A stretch of 64,000 bases of DNA from Lapidilactobacillus achengensis (GCF_003946655.1 NZ_RHOV01000002.1:1-64000), one strand, 5' to 3'. Shown: positions 17,315-26,750, numbered from the stretch's first letter. Notes: generated by a model not told the origin, from the letters alone. Translations and numbers: made by a program.

Positions 17315-18065
17315 TAAGATTACCCCCACCAATGGCCGCCTGCATATCAATGATCTGATGGAAAAATTGCCGCCGACTGCCGGAACGCACGACTTCAGCG
17401 TACAAGGCGCCATCCTTAATGAAAATGATCCGATTACAATAACTGGCCGTAAACGCGTCATGGGTCACCATCATGATCGTGGTCTCGTCTTCCAAATTGA
17501 TCGTGGCCAAGTATTGCAACAACTCGGTCGCGGACTTGGAATCCAGACTTCCGGTAGGTTCATCCGCGAAAACGATCTGCGGACGGGTCATCAAAGCCCG
17601 CGCCGCCGCCACCCGTTGCTTCTGCCCCATCGAAAGTTCATTGGGATAACGGCTCATCAATTCGGCCAAGTTCAAGCGTTCGCTGAAATAAGCCAACCGC
17701 TGCTCGACCTGATCAGCGGGCAGGCGCAACATCGACAAGATCATAACCAAGTTCTCCCGGACCGATAAAGCCGGCAACAAATTGAAATCTTGAAAAATAA
17801 AACCAATATTATTGCGCCGAAATTCAGCGAGATCTCGTTCTGGCAAGGTGGTGATCTCCTGTCCCGCCAAATAGATTCGCCCCATCGTTGGCTGATCGAT
17901 CGTTGACATCACGTTCAGCAATGTGGTTTTCCCGGCGCCTGATGGTCCCATCACCCCAACGAATTCGCCGCGCTCGATCTTGAAACTAATATTGTTCAGC
18001 GCTCGGACCAAGTTCTGCCGCGCGCCGAAATTCTTGCTGACTTGTTTCACTTCCGCCATTCGCAT
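17292..18065 (-). CDS. Bce-type ABC transporter ATP-binding protein
   Basis: A 257-residue ATPase of the MacB/BceA class. Walker A GPSGAGKT, Q-loop FIFQDFNLLPAL, signature written as LSMGQKQR (the usual second G of LSGGQ is M), Walker B IVFADEPTG and the switch His MMVTHD. The start is ATG 18065 after GGGGAAG. The gene overlaps the permease. Upstream lies a BceR-type operator, so the pair is probably induced by the response regulator encoded at 20258. Confidence 0.9.
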   Translation of the reverse strand: MRMAEVKQVSKNFGARQNLVRALNNISFKIERGEFVGVMGPSGAGKTTLLNVMSTIDQPTMGRIYLAGQEITTLPERDLAEFRRNNIGFIFQDFNLLPALSVRENLVMILSMLRLPADQVEQRLAYFSERLNLAELMSRYPNELSMGQKQRVAAARALMTRPQIVFADEPTGSLDSKSATELLQYLATINLEDETTIMMVTHDAFTASYCNRIIFIKDGALYAEVVRSGSRRQFFHQIIDMQAAIGGGNLSDFKNRL

Positions 18066-18134
18066 CAATCTTCCCCATTTCTCAATGCCACCGTCGTCAC
18101 TTCCATTTTACACGGAAATGTCCTAAGACAACAC

Positions 18135-18148
18135 TAACACTTTTGTAA
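18135..18148 (-). promoter_or_regulatory. BceR-type operator upstream of the ABC transporter
   Basis: The minus strand reads TTACA-AAAG-TGTTA, one base from the inverted repeat TNACA-N4-TGTAA known for BceR-like regulators. It is about 70 bases upstream of the ATPase start, with a TAAAAT -10-like hexamer between them. Position and sequence fit positive control by the neighbouring two-component system. Confidence 0.65.
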
Positions 18149-18294
18149 CCAGAAAGAAGCTTTGCGGTCAAGTGCCTTTTCGTTAGGGCCACGATTGATC
18201 GTTGTCCTGGGCGAAGCGTCCTGGCAGCTTCGTTGGCCAGCATGATGTCCCAGCCGCTCTATCCTGCTGGCGCACACGGCGAAATCGCCACCAA

Positions 18295-18324
18295 CAAAAA
18301 ACGAACACCACCAAGGGTATTCGT
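18295..18324 (-). terminator. Terminator after pdxK
   Basis: On the minus strand ACGAATACC pairs with GGTGTTCGT around CTTGGT, followed by six T. It separates the regulator-kinase-pdxK operon from the transporter operon. Confidence 0.8.
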
Positions 18325-18368
18325 CCAATATTTGCCAACGCGCAGCCGCCACCGCGTTGACCGCTAAC

Positions 18369-19181
18369 TTATTTGAAATCAGCTGTCGCCCAATGGTTGA
18401 TCGGGCCAAACTTATGACCGACCGCGATGGGTTGGGCAATCGCCGTATGAACGAATTTCTTCGCCAAGCGGATCGCCGCTGCCGGGGTCTGACCTTTCGC
18501 CAATTCTGCCGCGATCACGGCCGACAATGAATCGCCAGTGCCGTTGACATGATCGGTTTTGACGTAGGGCTCCGCCAGCCAGAAGGACTCGCCCGTCGCA
18601 GTCAGCACAAAATCGCGAACTTCACGCTGGTGCTCGTCATCATGGCGGCCCTTGATCATCACATTTTTCGCGCCGGCCGCTTGCAATTGCCGCGCTGCAG
18701 TCACGATCTGTTCATCGGTCGCTAGCTCTAGACCGGTCAGTTTTTGCGCTTCAAAGAAGTTCGGCGTCAACACCGTCGCCAAGGGTAATAACCGCCGGCG
18801 AAAAGTTTGATAGGCTTCTTCTTCCAATAACATCGCGCCGTGCTTGGTAATGATCACGGGATCGACCACCAAGGGGCCGAAATCATATTTCTGATAGCAA
18901 TCCGCCACCACATTGATCACCGTGGCATCCGCCAACATGCCAGTTTTCGCGGCCCGGATCTTGAAATCCTTGGCTAAAGTCGCGAATTGTTGGGCGATGA
19001 ATTCCGCCGGCATAACTTGGGCCGCTTCGATCCCGTAGGAATTCCCCGAAACCGCCGCCGTCAGGATCCCCATGCCATAAACATGACGCATGAAAAAACT
19101 ATGCAAATCGGCCGGCATCCCGGCGCTGCCGTCTGAATCATTGCCGGCGATGGTCACGACTTGGATCTGTTCATTAGTCAT
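18369..19181 (-). CDS. pdxK: Pyridoxal/pyridoxine kinase, ThiD-like family
   Basis: A 270-residue ribokinase-fold kinase of the ThiD/PdxK group. It opens VVTIAGNDSDGSAGMPADL, includes VVDPVIITKHGAMLL and MIKGRH, and has the anion-hole and catalytic Asp motif in VNGTGDSLSAV. Members phosphorylate pyridoxine or pyridoxal, or hydroxymethylpyrimidine; the exact substrate is not decided by sequence. The ATG overlaps the end of the histidine kinase by 8 bases, with GAGGGGGAG as its ribosome site inside that gene. It is therefore inserted between the sensor genes and the transporter genes of one Bce-type module, an odd position for a vitamin kinase. Confidence 0.88.
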   Translation of the reverse strand: MTNEQIQVVTIAGNDSDGSAGMPADLHSFFMRHVYGMGILTAAVSGNSYGIEAAQVMPAEFIAQQFATLAKDFKIRAAKTGMLADATVINVVADCYQKYDFGPLVVDPVIITKHGAMLLEEEAYQTFRRRLLPLATVLTPNFFEAQKLTGLELATDEQIVTAARQLQAAGAKNVMIKGRHDDEHQREVRDFVLTATGESFWLAEPYVKTDHVNGTGDSLSAVIAAELAKGQTPAAAIRLAKKFVHTAIAQPIAVGHKFGPINHWATADFK

Positions 19182-20247
19182 CGTACTCCCCCTCTTTATC
19201 TAGAAAACTAGTTTGACTATCAGGACTATTATAATAACTCAATAACGGAAAGTGGATCGTCAAGGTCGTGCCCACGCCGACCGTTGAGCATACGCTGATC
19301 TGATGTCCCAACTTCTGCGCTAATTTCTGCGCCAAGTACAACCCTAGTCCGGTGGCGTGGGTGTCAGCGTGGCGGCCATTGGCACCGGTAAAACCCTTGT
19401 CAAAGATCCGCGACAGATCCGCTTCCGGGATCCCCACGCCAGTATCGGTGATCTGCAAGTCCAGACCGCGGCGATCCGAAACCACCGCGATCGTGATTTC
19501 GCCTGCTGGCGGCGTATATTTCAAACTATTGGCAATGATCTGCTGAATAATGAAACTAAGCCATTTTTGATCGGTCAAGACTGTATAATCCAAGTTTTTT
19601 CGTTCAAGACGGATTTTTTTGTGGATAAAATAATTCATATTATCGCGGACGACGGGATTGATGATCGCCTTCAGCGAATATTCTTGGATCAAATAATCAT
19701 TCGCGAAATGACTCAGCCGGGAATAATACAAGACTTCCTCAACATAATGGTTCATTCGGTCGATTTCCTCGACCAATTGATCATATTTCTGTTCGCCGAT
19801 CTCATCTTCCAAACTATCGCCCACCAACCGCAACGCCGCCAGCGGAACTTTGATATCGTGGACCCAACTATCGATAAATTCCCGTTGATCCGCCTGTTCA
19901 TTGACCAAACTGTTCAATACCTGTTGATGGGTCTCCAATAAAACTTCGGAATAACGAGCGATTTGTCGTTCGTCACAGCGCTGGGGATTGATCAGTGGTT
20001 GATTCAAAATATTATCGGCATCGGTGATCCGGTCATCGACTTGGCGGTACCAACTACGCCGACTCCAAAATAAAACAAAGAGAAAGACCGCCAGAAAAAT
20101 CACCAACAGCAGATCCAAATAAAGCAGATTGACCAACGCGATCGAATTTGACGGATCGAGCCAGATCACCAAATTAAACAGCAACAATCCCAGCAACCAG
20201 AAAATGATCTGCAAGAAATGATCCCGCGTAAATTTCCAAAAAGTCAT
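19174..20247 (-). CDS. Bce-type intramembrane-sensing histidine kinase
   Basis: A 357-residue kinase with two N-terminal membrane helices joined by a very short external loop (LDPSNS), the hallmark of intramembrane-sensing BceS-like kinases. The H-box is FIDSWVHDIKVPLAAL, the N-box region QQIIANSLKYTP, and the G-boxes ITDTGVGIP and GLGLYLAQKLA. The ATG at 20247 follows GAGGTGGG. These kinases do not sense peptide themselves but through the partner permease. It is read with the response regulator just upstream. Confidence 0.9.
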   Translation of the reverse strand: MTFWKFTRDHFLQIIFWLLGLLLFNLVIWLDPSNSIALVNLLYLDLLLVIFLAVFLFVLFWSRRSWYRQVDDRITDADNILNQPLINPQRCDERQIARYSEVLLETHQQVLNSLVNEQADQREFIDSWVHDIKVPLAALRLVGDSLEDEIGEQKYDQLVEEIDRMNHYVEEVLYYSRLSHFANDYLIQEYSLKAIINPVVRDNMNYFIHKKIRLERKNLDYTVLTDQKWLSFIIQQIIANSLKYTPPAGEITIAVVSDRRGLDLQITDTGVGIPEADLSRIFDKGFTGANGRHADTHATGLGLYLAQKLAQKLGHQISVCSTVGVGTTLTIHFPLLSYYNSPDSQTSFLDKEGEYDD

Positions 20248-20257
20248 TTTTCCCACC

Positions 20258-20932
20258 TCAAGGGATCAGGTACCCTTGCCCGACCTTCGTCACGATATAG
20301 TCTTCGATGCCCGCCTTTTCGATCTTCCGGCGCAACCGGTTCACATTGACCGTCAAGGTATTGTCATCAACGAACCGTTCATCATCCCAAAGCTCGCGCA
20401 ACAACCGATCCCGCGAAATGATCTTGCCATGTTGGCGCATCATGAACTGCAACAATTTATATTCATTTTTAGAAAGATTGATCGTCTGCCCCTTGATCTG
20501 GGCATCGCCGTTTTGCAAATTCAATTTCAGCCCATTATGTTCCAAGAAATTCGCGTTCGAATCTTGATAATCATAGGTCCGCCGCAGCAAGGCATTGATC
20601 TTGGCCAACAGGACTTCCATCGAAAAGGGCTTATTGACAAAATCGTCGGCGCCCATATTCATCGCCATCACCATGTCCATGTTGGTGTTGCGCGACGAAA
20701 TGAAAATGATCGGGATCTGCGAAACTTCGCGGATCTTTTGATTCCAATGAAAGCCATCAAAAACCGGCAAATTGATATCCATTAGGACTAAATCAGGTTT
20801 GGCCGCCGTAAATTCGGGCATGACTTGATTGAAGTCCTGAATGATGTACGCCTTCAAATCCCATTTCTCAAGATTCTCGGCGATCAATTGGGCGATCGTC
20901 GCGTCATCTTCAATAATCATGATTTTAAACAT
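20258..20932 (-). CDS. OmpR-family response regulator (BceR-like)
   Basis: A 224-residue response regulator: receiver domain with acidic pocket near IIEDD, phospho-acceptor in LVLMDINLPVFDG, the Thr/Ser and Lys in FISSR and VNKPF, then a winged-helix C-terminal domain (LSKNEYKLLQFMM, DDNTLTVNVNRLRRKIE). The TVNVNRLRRKI segment is typical for BceR/GraR-like regulators. An AGGATAC site precedes the ATG. The likely target is the operator at 18135. Confidence 0.92.
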   Translation of the reverse strand: MFKIMIIEDDATIAQLIAENLEKWDLKAYIIQDFNQVMPEFTAAKPDLVLMDINLPVFDGFHWNQKIREVSQIPIIFISSRNTNMDMVMAMNMGADDFVNKPFSMEVLLAKINALLRRTYDYQDSNANFLEHNGLKLNLQNGDAQIKGQTINLSKNEYKLLQFMMRQHGKIISRDRLLRELWDDERFVDDNTLTVNVNRLRRKIEKAGIEDYIVTKVGQGYLIP

Positions 20933-21074
20933 CTGTATCCTCCGCTGAAAAGGTCTGCCTTCATGTTACTGGTTTTTCTGAAAAAATACAATACAGAGAC
21001 GACTGGGAAAGTGTTTGCGCCGACTTTTTTTGGCGTTAATTGTTGAGAGAACTTGTTTGAATGATGTCCGCGAT

Positions 21075-22575
21075 GAAGGCCGCAGCTTGCGCTGCGAAAT
21101 TCGGGGTGAGCTCGCTGTGGGCGTCACTTTGAGCTTTTCGGAAGGGCACCGAAAATCTCAAAGCTGAGCCTTGTCCTAGGCGGCAGAGCCGCCAAGGACA
21201 ATTTCACGGCGATCTCACCCCGAATTTCACGCCACTCGGCAAGCTATCGCCAATTGATGGGGAACCGCGCAGTTGACGACCATGGTTAGTGGTCATCAGC
21301 TTTAAATTGGTGACACCAGCGCAGTCTGTCTGATGAACTAGGACATGATCTTGATGAATTGGCTAATTCGGTCGGGTTCCACCCAATGATTGTTAAGAAA
21401 GCAGGAGAAATTGTTCGGCCTATGCAAAGTATATCGGTATCTTAAACCGAATTCGTTGGTGTTGTCGTACCACCCAAAATGGTCATTTGTTTGACCGCAG
21501 CTTGCGCTGCGAAATTCGGGGTGAGCTCGCTGTGGGCGTCACTTTGAGCTTTTCGGAAGGGCACCGAAAATCTCAAAGCTGAGCCTTGTCCTAGGCGGCA
21601 GAGCCGCCAAGGACAATTTCACGGCGATCTCACCCCGAATTTCGCCACTCCGCAAGCTATCGCTAATTGATGAGGATCCACGCAGTTGACGACCATGGTT
21701 AGTGGTCATCAGCTTTAAATTGGTGACACCATACCAGTCTGTCTGATGAACTCGGGCATAATCTTGGCGAATCAATTGAATCTGTCGGTTTCCACCAGTA
21801 GATTGTTAAGAAAACAAGTAGAGATGTTCAGACTATGCAAAATATCCCGACTACCTAATCCAGATCAGTTGGTATTGCCGTACCACCCTAAAAAAGGGTG
21901 ATTGTTTGACCTCTAGCTTGCAAAACCACTTCGTCAAATCCTTCGCCTCGATTACAGATAGGCTCAATTCTGTTCAGCAACCGGCTGGGACTGCGCGGCT
22001 CTATCTAGAGTGAGAGCCGACCTGGTCAGCTTCTGAGCATTAGCCTAGCAACTATTTTGGAGGCTGGTTTGTGCCTCCGGAATAGTTGCGTAGCTAAGCG
22101 GAAGAAGCTAGGTCGGCGAACACGTTTCAGTGGTGAAATTGTCCTTGGCGGATTGGCTCAAAACAGCGCCCACCACATTCCAGCCACGACAAACGTTCTG
22201 AGGCGGTTGCGTCCACATCGAAACCCACCACATCTGCAATTAAGCGCAGGTTCAAGAACCGATCCCAGACTTTCAGAATCCGTTGACATTGCCGTACCAC
22301 CCTAAAAAAGGGAGTTGTTTAACCTCTAGCTTGCCAAACCACTTCGTCAAATTCTTCGCCTCGATTGCAGATAGGCTCGATTCTGCCTAGCAACCGGCTG
22401 GGACTGCGCGGCTCAGTGGTGAAATTGTCCTTGGCGGCTTTGCCGCTTAGGACAAGGCTCGATTTGAAGACAATTCCCGCTTTTGGAATTTGCTTCAAAC
22501 GATGCCCACCACGTTCCAGTCCGCAACAGCAGTCCCAGCCGGTTGCGTCCCATCCAAACCCACCACTCCTGCAAT
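21075..22575 (+). repeat. Cloverleaf composite repeat, block 3 (B-linker-B-linker-A-A)
   Basis: Two B type I modules (21096-21228 and 21511-21643) with nearly the same sequence, each followed by a linker. Module A copies are at 21978-22208 and 22391-22545. The first A is a chimera: its left stem is CAACCGGCTGGGACTG but its right stem is CGTTCTGAGGCGGTTG, of another type, and the inner arms are collapsed to a single junction; it also carries C element copy 4. The block separates the response regulator promoter region from the end of nrdG. Confidence 0.8.
22002..22127 (+). repeat. Small hairpin element C, copy 4
   Basis: TATCTAGAGTGAGAGCCGACC ends are matched by GGTCGGCGAACACGTTT; inner stem CAACTATT / AATAGTTG enclosing GGAGGC / GCCTCC. 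It splits module A between GCGGCTC and CAGTGGTG, the same site as the copies at 674 and 49815. Confidence 0.65.
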
Positions 22576-22751
22576 TACGCGAAAAATCTGAAAGAGTAGT
22601 CCCACTCAAACAAAACCCAAAACAAAAAACACCAACTCGAATCACCACCACCAGCCGCATAGGGTTCAACCTACAAGCTGAGACGCTGTCTTCGAATTGG
22701 TGTCACGTTTCACTCTGCCATTTCGTTCTGACGTTTCATTTTAAAGCCCGA

Positions 22752-23354
22752 TCACTTAACCAATTTGTCCCAAATCACCACATCGCCTTGGGCCAAGGAG
22801 CGCGGCACGTCGATGATCCGTTGATTACGACTACCACGAAATTGTAAGGTCAGATCCTTTTCCGCCTCCAAAAAGCGACCGTCCACCAGAATATCGATTT
22901 TACTTAATAATTCCAATTTGTCCGGCGTTTCTTGTTGCAACTCTGCCCAAGTATACCCGGTCCAGGACCAGATATCTTTCGTTGACCCAAAACGCGCGCG
23001 AATCGCGTCAACTAATTTCAAACAGACCTGTGTATTCAAGAAGGGCTCGCCCCCCAAGAGCGTCAACCCCTGAACATACGATTGACCCAGATCCGTCAAA
23101 ATTCGTTCTTGTAGCTCATCGGTGTAGGGTTGACCGTAATGGAAATTCTGCGCGGCGGCGTTGTAGCAACCGGGACAAGCGAATTGACAGCCGGAAACAT
23201 ATAAACTGCAACGCACCCCTTCCCCATCAACGAAATTAAAGGGCTTATAGTCGGCGATATATTGCTGGCTCAGTTGGGCTGCTTGCCATTCACCAGGCTG
23301 TGGATTTTTCGGGAGACGCGGCGAACGCCAAGTTACTTTTGTCGTAAAAATCAC
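22752..23354 (-). CDS. nrdG: Anaerobic ribonucleotide reductase activating enzyme
   Basis: A 200-residue radical SAM protein. The cluster motif CxxxCxxC is present as CQFACPGCYN, and LTLLGGEPF is the SAM-contacting GGE segment. NrdG uses S-adenosylmethionine and a 4Fe-4S cluster to install the glycyl radical on NrdD. Its ATG overlaps the nrdD stop by four bases. Length fits the family. Confidence 0.95.
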   Translation of the reverse strand: MIFTTKVTWRSPRLPKNPQPGEWQAAQLSQQYIADYKPFNFVDGEGVRCSLYVSGCQFACPGCYNAAAQNFHYGQPYTDELQERILTDLGQSYVQGLTLLGGEPFLNTQVCLKLVDAIRARFGSTKDIWSWTGYTWAELQQETPDKLELLSKIDILVDGRFLEAEKDLTLQFRGSRNQRIIDVPRSLAQGDVVIWDKLVK

Positions 23355-25564
23355 CCATTTCTTTGTTGATTGGCCACCTGATTATTGCTGAAGCTTAAAT
23401 GTTTGACCCGTGAAACAATTTCTTCGTGGCGGCCGTGGACCATTGGCCGCTGGTTCGGGTTACCTAAATAACCGCACGTCCGTTTAACGACATCACAACT
23501 GGCGGGATCGGAATTACCACATTCTGGGCACTTGAATCCTTTGGCCGTTGGGACGAATTCGCCCTTGAAGCCACACTTGAAGCACTGATCGATCGGCGTG
23601 TTGGTTCCCAGATAGCCGATTCGATCATAACCGTAGTTCCAAACCGCCTCTAGCGCTTTGGGGTTTTGTTTCAGATTAGGATACTCGCAATAATGAATGA
23701 ACCCACCCGCGCAATATTTCGGATAATCTTTTTCAAAATCGAGTTTTTCAAACGGTGTGGGATTCTTGCGGACGTCATAGTGGAAACTATTGGTGTAGTA
23801 CTCTTTGTCGGTAATGTCCTTGATCTTACCAAACTTCTTGGTATCAAGCCGGCAGAACCGGTCAGTCAGGCTTTCTGATGGTGTGGAATAAACGCTAAAG
23901 TGATAGCCGTATTCCTGCTCCCAATCGACGCAATGATCGTGCAACGCCTTGACGACTTTGATCGTGAACGCTTTGGCGGCAGGATCATGTTCCCAAGTTG
24001 GTCCGAAGAAGACCGTCCCAACTTCATATAACCCAATGTAACCTAAAGAAACAGTGGCGCGACTATTCTTGAACAATTCATCGACAGATTGGTCTTTGCG
24101 CAAACGTGGGCCGAAAGCGCCGTATTGATAAAGAATTGGCGCGTTATAAGGATGCGCCTGCTTCGCGCGATTGACTTTGAAGACCAACGCCTCTTCGCAA
24201 ACTTGAAGCCGCTGTTCCAAGATCGTCCAGAATTTAGCCTGATCCCCTTTGGATTCCAAGGCGATCCGCGGCAAGTTCAAAGTAACCACGCCAAGATTCA
24301 TGCGGCCAGAATTCACTTCGCGACCTTCTTGATCTTGCCAACCTTGCAAAAAGCTGCGGCAACCCATCGGCGCTTTGAACGAGCCGGTCAGTTCAACGAT
24401 CTTGTCGTAGCTTAGCACGTCAGGATACATCCGTTTGGTGGCGCATTCGATCGCCAATTGTTTCACATCATAATTGGGATCCGTTGGTTCCAAGTTCAAA
24501 CCACGCTTCAAAGCGAAGACTAGCTTAGGGAAAATCGCGGTCCGATGTTCTTTACCTAATCCGAGAATCCGAATTTGTAAAATCGACTTCTGAATCTCAC
24601 GTTCGATCCAGCTCGTCCCTAAACCAAAACCAAGCGTGGTGAACGGCGTTTGTCCTTGGGAGGAATATAATGTGTTGATTTCATATTCCAAGGCTTGCAT
24701 CGCGTCATAAATGTCTTTCTTAGTCCGTTTGATCGCGTATTCTTTGCGGCGTTCTGGCTCATCGATCCATTCCGCGGCCTCGGCTTCGTGCTTGATCAGG
24801 TTCTTTTCCGCGAACGGGGCCAATAATTCATCCACCCGGTCGGCTGAACAGCCACCATATTGACTGGAGGCCACATTGGCAATGATCTGGGCCATCTGCG
24901 CCGTTGCCGTTTGAATCGAGTGCGGTGGTTCAACTTCCGCGTTGCCGATCTTAAAGCCGTGAGTCAACATTTCCTTGAAATCGATCAAGCAACAATTGGT
25001 CATCGGGCTGTATGGTTGGTAATCCAAATCATGCCAGTGGATCTCCCCTTTGAGGTGAGCATTGGCGACTTGCGGTGGCAACATTTTCAACCCGATCGCC
25101 TTGGCTACGGTGCCGGACGTCAAATCCCGCTGCGTATTGAACACTTGGCTGTCCTTATTGGCATTCTCGTTGACCACGGTCGCGTCACGGTTCAGCAACT
25201 TCTTGATCGTAAAATTGATATCGGTCGCTTGGCTGCGGGCAAAATCCCGTTGTGTCCGGTAACCAATGTATTCTTGCGCAATCGAATAGAGATGGTGATC
25301 CAGCAAAGTATGCTCCACAATGTTCTGGATCTCATAGATCTTAACATTGGTGTTGAACCGATCGGTGATCTCCGCCAACACGTCATCCAGAACTGTTTGT
25401 AACTCAACATCGGACACTTCTTCGCCGGCCTGTTCCGTCTTCGTCGCCGCTTTTTGGATCGCCTGGGCGACCTTCTCCGGTTCAAAGCGCATGATGCGGC
25501 CATCACGCTTGATTACATTGATCGTTGGTAATTTTGTCTGTAACGGGGTTTTCAACTCGTCCAT
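23351..25564 (-). CDS. nrdD: Anaerobic ribonucleoside-triphosphate reductase, class III
   Basis: A 737-residue class III reductase that makes dNTPs without oxygen. It begins with an ATP-cone allosteric domain (INVIKRDGRIMRFEPEKVAQAI), then the ten-stranded barrel with catalytic cysteines (for example SPMTNCCLID), the zinc ribbon CFKCGF ... CPECG, and the C-terminal glycyl radical site RTCGYLG. The start is set at ATG 25564, 8 bases after GGAG; in-frame starts at 25570 and further upstream are possible. The operon partner nrdG follows directly. Upstream is an array of 28-bp repeats that may regulate it. Confidence 0.95.
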   Translation of the reverse strand: MDELKTPLQTKLPTINVIKRDGRIMRFEPEKVAQAIQKAATKTEQAGEEVSDVELQTVLDDVLAEITDRFNTNVKIYEIQNIVEHTLLDHHLYSIAQEYIGYRTQRDFARSQATDINFTIKKLLNRDATVVNENANKDSQVFNTQRDLTSGTVAKAIGLKMLPPQVANAHLKGEIHWHDLDYQPYSPMTNCCLIDFKEMLTHGFKIGNAEVEPPHSIQTATAQMAQIIANVASSQYGGCSADRVDELLAPFAEKNLIKHEAEAAEWIDEPERRKEYAIKRTKKDIYDAMQALEYEINTLYSSQGQTPFTTLGFGLGTSWIEREIQKSILQIRILGLGKEHRTAIFPKLVFALKRGLNLEPTDPNYDVKQLAIECATKRMYPDVLSYDKIVELTGSFKAPMGCRSFLQGWQDQEGREVNSGRMNLGVVTLNLPRIALESKGDQAKFWTILEQRLQVCEEALVFKVNRAKQAHPYNAPILYQYGAFGPRLRKDQSVDELFKNSRATVSLGYIGLYEVGTVFFGPTWEHDPAAKAFTIKVVKALHDHCVDWEQEYGYHFSVYSTPSESLTDRFCRLDTKKFGKIKDITDKEYYTNSFHYDVRKNPTPFEKLDFEKDYPKYCAGGFIHYCEYPNLKQNPKALEAVWNYGYDRIGYLGTNTPIDQCFKCGFKGEFVPTAKGFKCPECGNSDPASCDVVKRTCGYLGNPNQRPMVHGRHEEIVSRVKHLSFSNNQVANQQRNG

Positions 25565-25680
25565 TGCCATCGCTCCACTCTCTATTGATTCGCTATTGAT
25601 ACACAATCATTATCTTTGACGCCCATGCACACATTTCCACAGCCAAACGCGATTTCTCCACGATCGCCTGGCCACTATCA

Positions 25681-25755
25681 TTACTGATCGTTCAAAAATC
25701 ACCTATCATAACTGACCGATCAAAAATCACCTATCATAACTGATCGATCAAAAAC
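25681..25755. repeat. 28-bp tandem repeats upstream of nrdD, possible operator array
   Basis: Two full copies and one partial copy with a period of 28 (25681, 25709, 25737). Each contains a near-palindrome close to CTGATCGATCAA followed by AAATCACCTATCA. They lie about 115-190 bases upstream of the nrdD start. The dyads recall TTGAT/ATCAA half-sites of the CRP/FNR family but lack the usual four-base spacer, so the binding protein is unknown. The rest of 25760-26040 shows no gene; one AT-rich tract with TGCATATATACA is at about 25827. Confidence 0.5.
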
Positions 25756-26042
25756 GAAAGGTTTCGTCTAGCACCATTTTACCCTGACCATAATTTAAAT
25801 CAAGCTACATGTTGTGTTTTCGGAATGCATATATACAAGATGGTGTGGCAAACGATTGTGCTAAATGTATAAATCTTCGATAAAGTTACCAGCCTCCCGC
25901 GGTCAATTCCAGTGCTGACTCCCCTTTTTGCATGAATCTTAACCATGAGAAAAGTCGCATCTTATTCAAAAACGCCCTCAAAAAATATATTTCTCCTCAA
26001 GTTCGATTAGTCACGCTTTGTCCATCCCCTTGAAGCGGTACC

Positions 26043-26072
26043 AAAAAACCCGCCAGCATTAAACTAGCGGGT
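26043..26072 (-). terminator. Terminator after the small HTH gene
   Basis: On the minus strand ACCCGCTAG pairs with the mostly complementary CTGGCGGGT around TTTAATG, followed by a T run. Confidence 0.8.
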
Positions 26073-26103
26073 AACATGACCTAAGAATCCCTCAACTAAA
26101 AAC

Positions 26104-26412
26104 CTAATCCATCACTGCTAATTTCGCAGCCAACGTTTCTTGGTTCAAGTCGATCGTTGCTGGCGTCTCCAGTTCAATTAGGCGGTAAACGCCACGATGA
26201 TTGTCTTCGAGCCGATAATGCCCTGTTGATTGCAACACTTCGCGAATAATTTGAATATCGCGTTGGAAGCGTTTCTTACGATTCGCCAAATCATTCTCGC
26301 CCGCCGCTTGTTGATACAGCCCAGCCTCCGCGGTGATCATCTCTGATTTGGAGATCTGCTTACGTCCCATCAACAAAATAAAGAGTCGTAAAATTCGTTC
26401 CTGACTATTCAT
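26104..26412 (-). CDS. Small winged-helix DNA-binding protein (WYL-regulator-like N-domain)
   Basis: A 102-residue protein consisting of a winged-helix segment, RILRLFILLMGRKQISKSEM, followed by a basic linker (NRKKRFQRDIQIIREVLQ) and a wing (YRLEDNHRGVYRL). This is how YafY/WYL regulators begin, but the ligand-binding WYL domain is absent. It starts at ATG 26412 after AAGGGG; the longer frame from 26481 has no ribosome site. It may act as a stand-alone repressor. Its target is unknown; nrdD and copB are the neighbours. Confidence 0.6.
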   Translation of the reverse strand: MNSQERILRLFILLMGRKQISKSEMITAEAGLYQQAAGENDLANRKKRFQRDIQIIREVLQSTGHYRLEDNHRGVYRLIELETPATIDLNQETLAAKLAVMD

Positions 26413-26721
26413 TATTCTAAACCCCTTCATCCACCAATTTTTCCGTAGGCATTTCCGTTCCGATTGGCCCACGTGCTGCATCGAACTGAAATACCCCTAT
26501 AACCGCATTATATACAACGGCCTAGTCACAATGTGACATGTGAGACTCTTTTTCAAAATAAAAATGACTTTTTTGGATTATTTTAGGGATTTTAGGAAAA
26601 ATGCACAAGAAATGTCGGCCGATTGATTGCTTTTTATCGGGGTTGGTGCAAAAAAAGGGTGAAGCGCTTGTTCAACATAACCAAAACAAGGGCCGCGAGG
26701 TTTGTGACGACGACGGCAAAC
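26413..26721. other. Intergenic region between copB and the small HTH gene
   Basis: AT-rich with several poly-A and poly-T tracts; the likely promoter for the HTH gene lies near 26430-26530, but no clear hexamer pair stands out. No coding sequence or named RNA was recognised. Confidence 0.4.
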
Positions 26722-26750
26722 AAAAAAGCTACGGAAAACCTCCCGTAGCT
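26722..26750 (-). terminator. Terminator after copB
   Basis: On the minus strand AGCTACGG (26750-26743) pairs with CCGTAGCT (26735-26728), followed by TTTTTTG. Confidence 0.85.

Noticed and set aside
19357-19941. 194-codon frame antisense to the histidine kinase
   Set aside because: Shadow of the kinase gene; no ribosome site or family.
22365-22847. 160-codon plus-strand frame across block 3 and nrdG
   Set aside because: Half lies in an A module and half antisense to nrdG.
24860-25402. 180-codon frame antisense to nrdD
   Set aside because: Complete overlap with a strongly conserved gene.
25681-25755. CRISPR-like array
   Set aside because: Repeats are direct tandem copies with no spacers between them and no cas gene is near.
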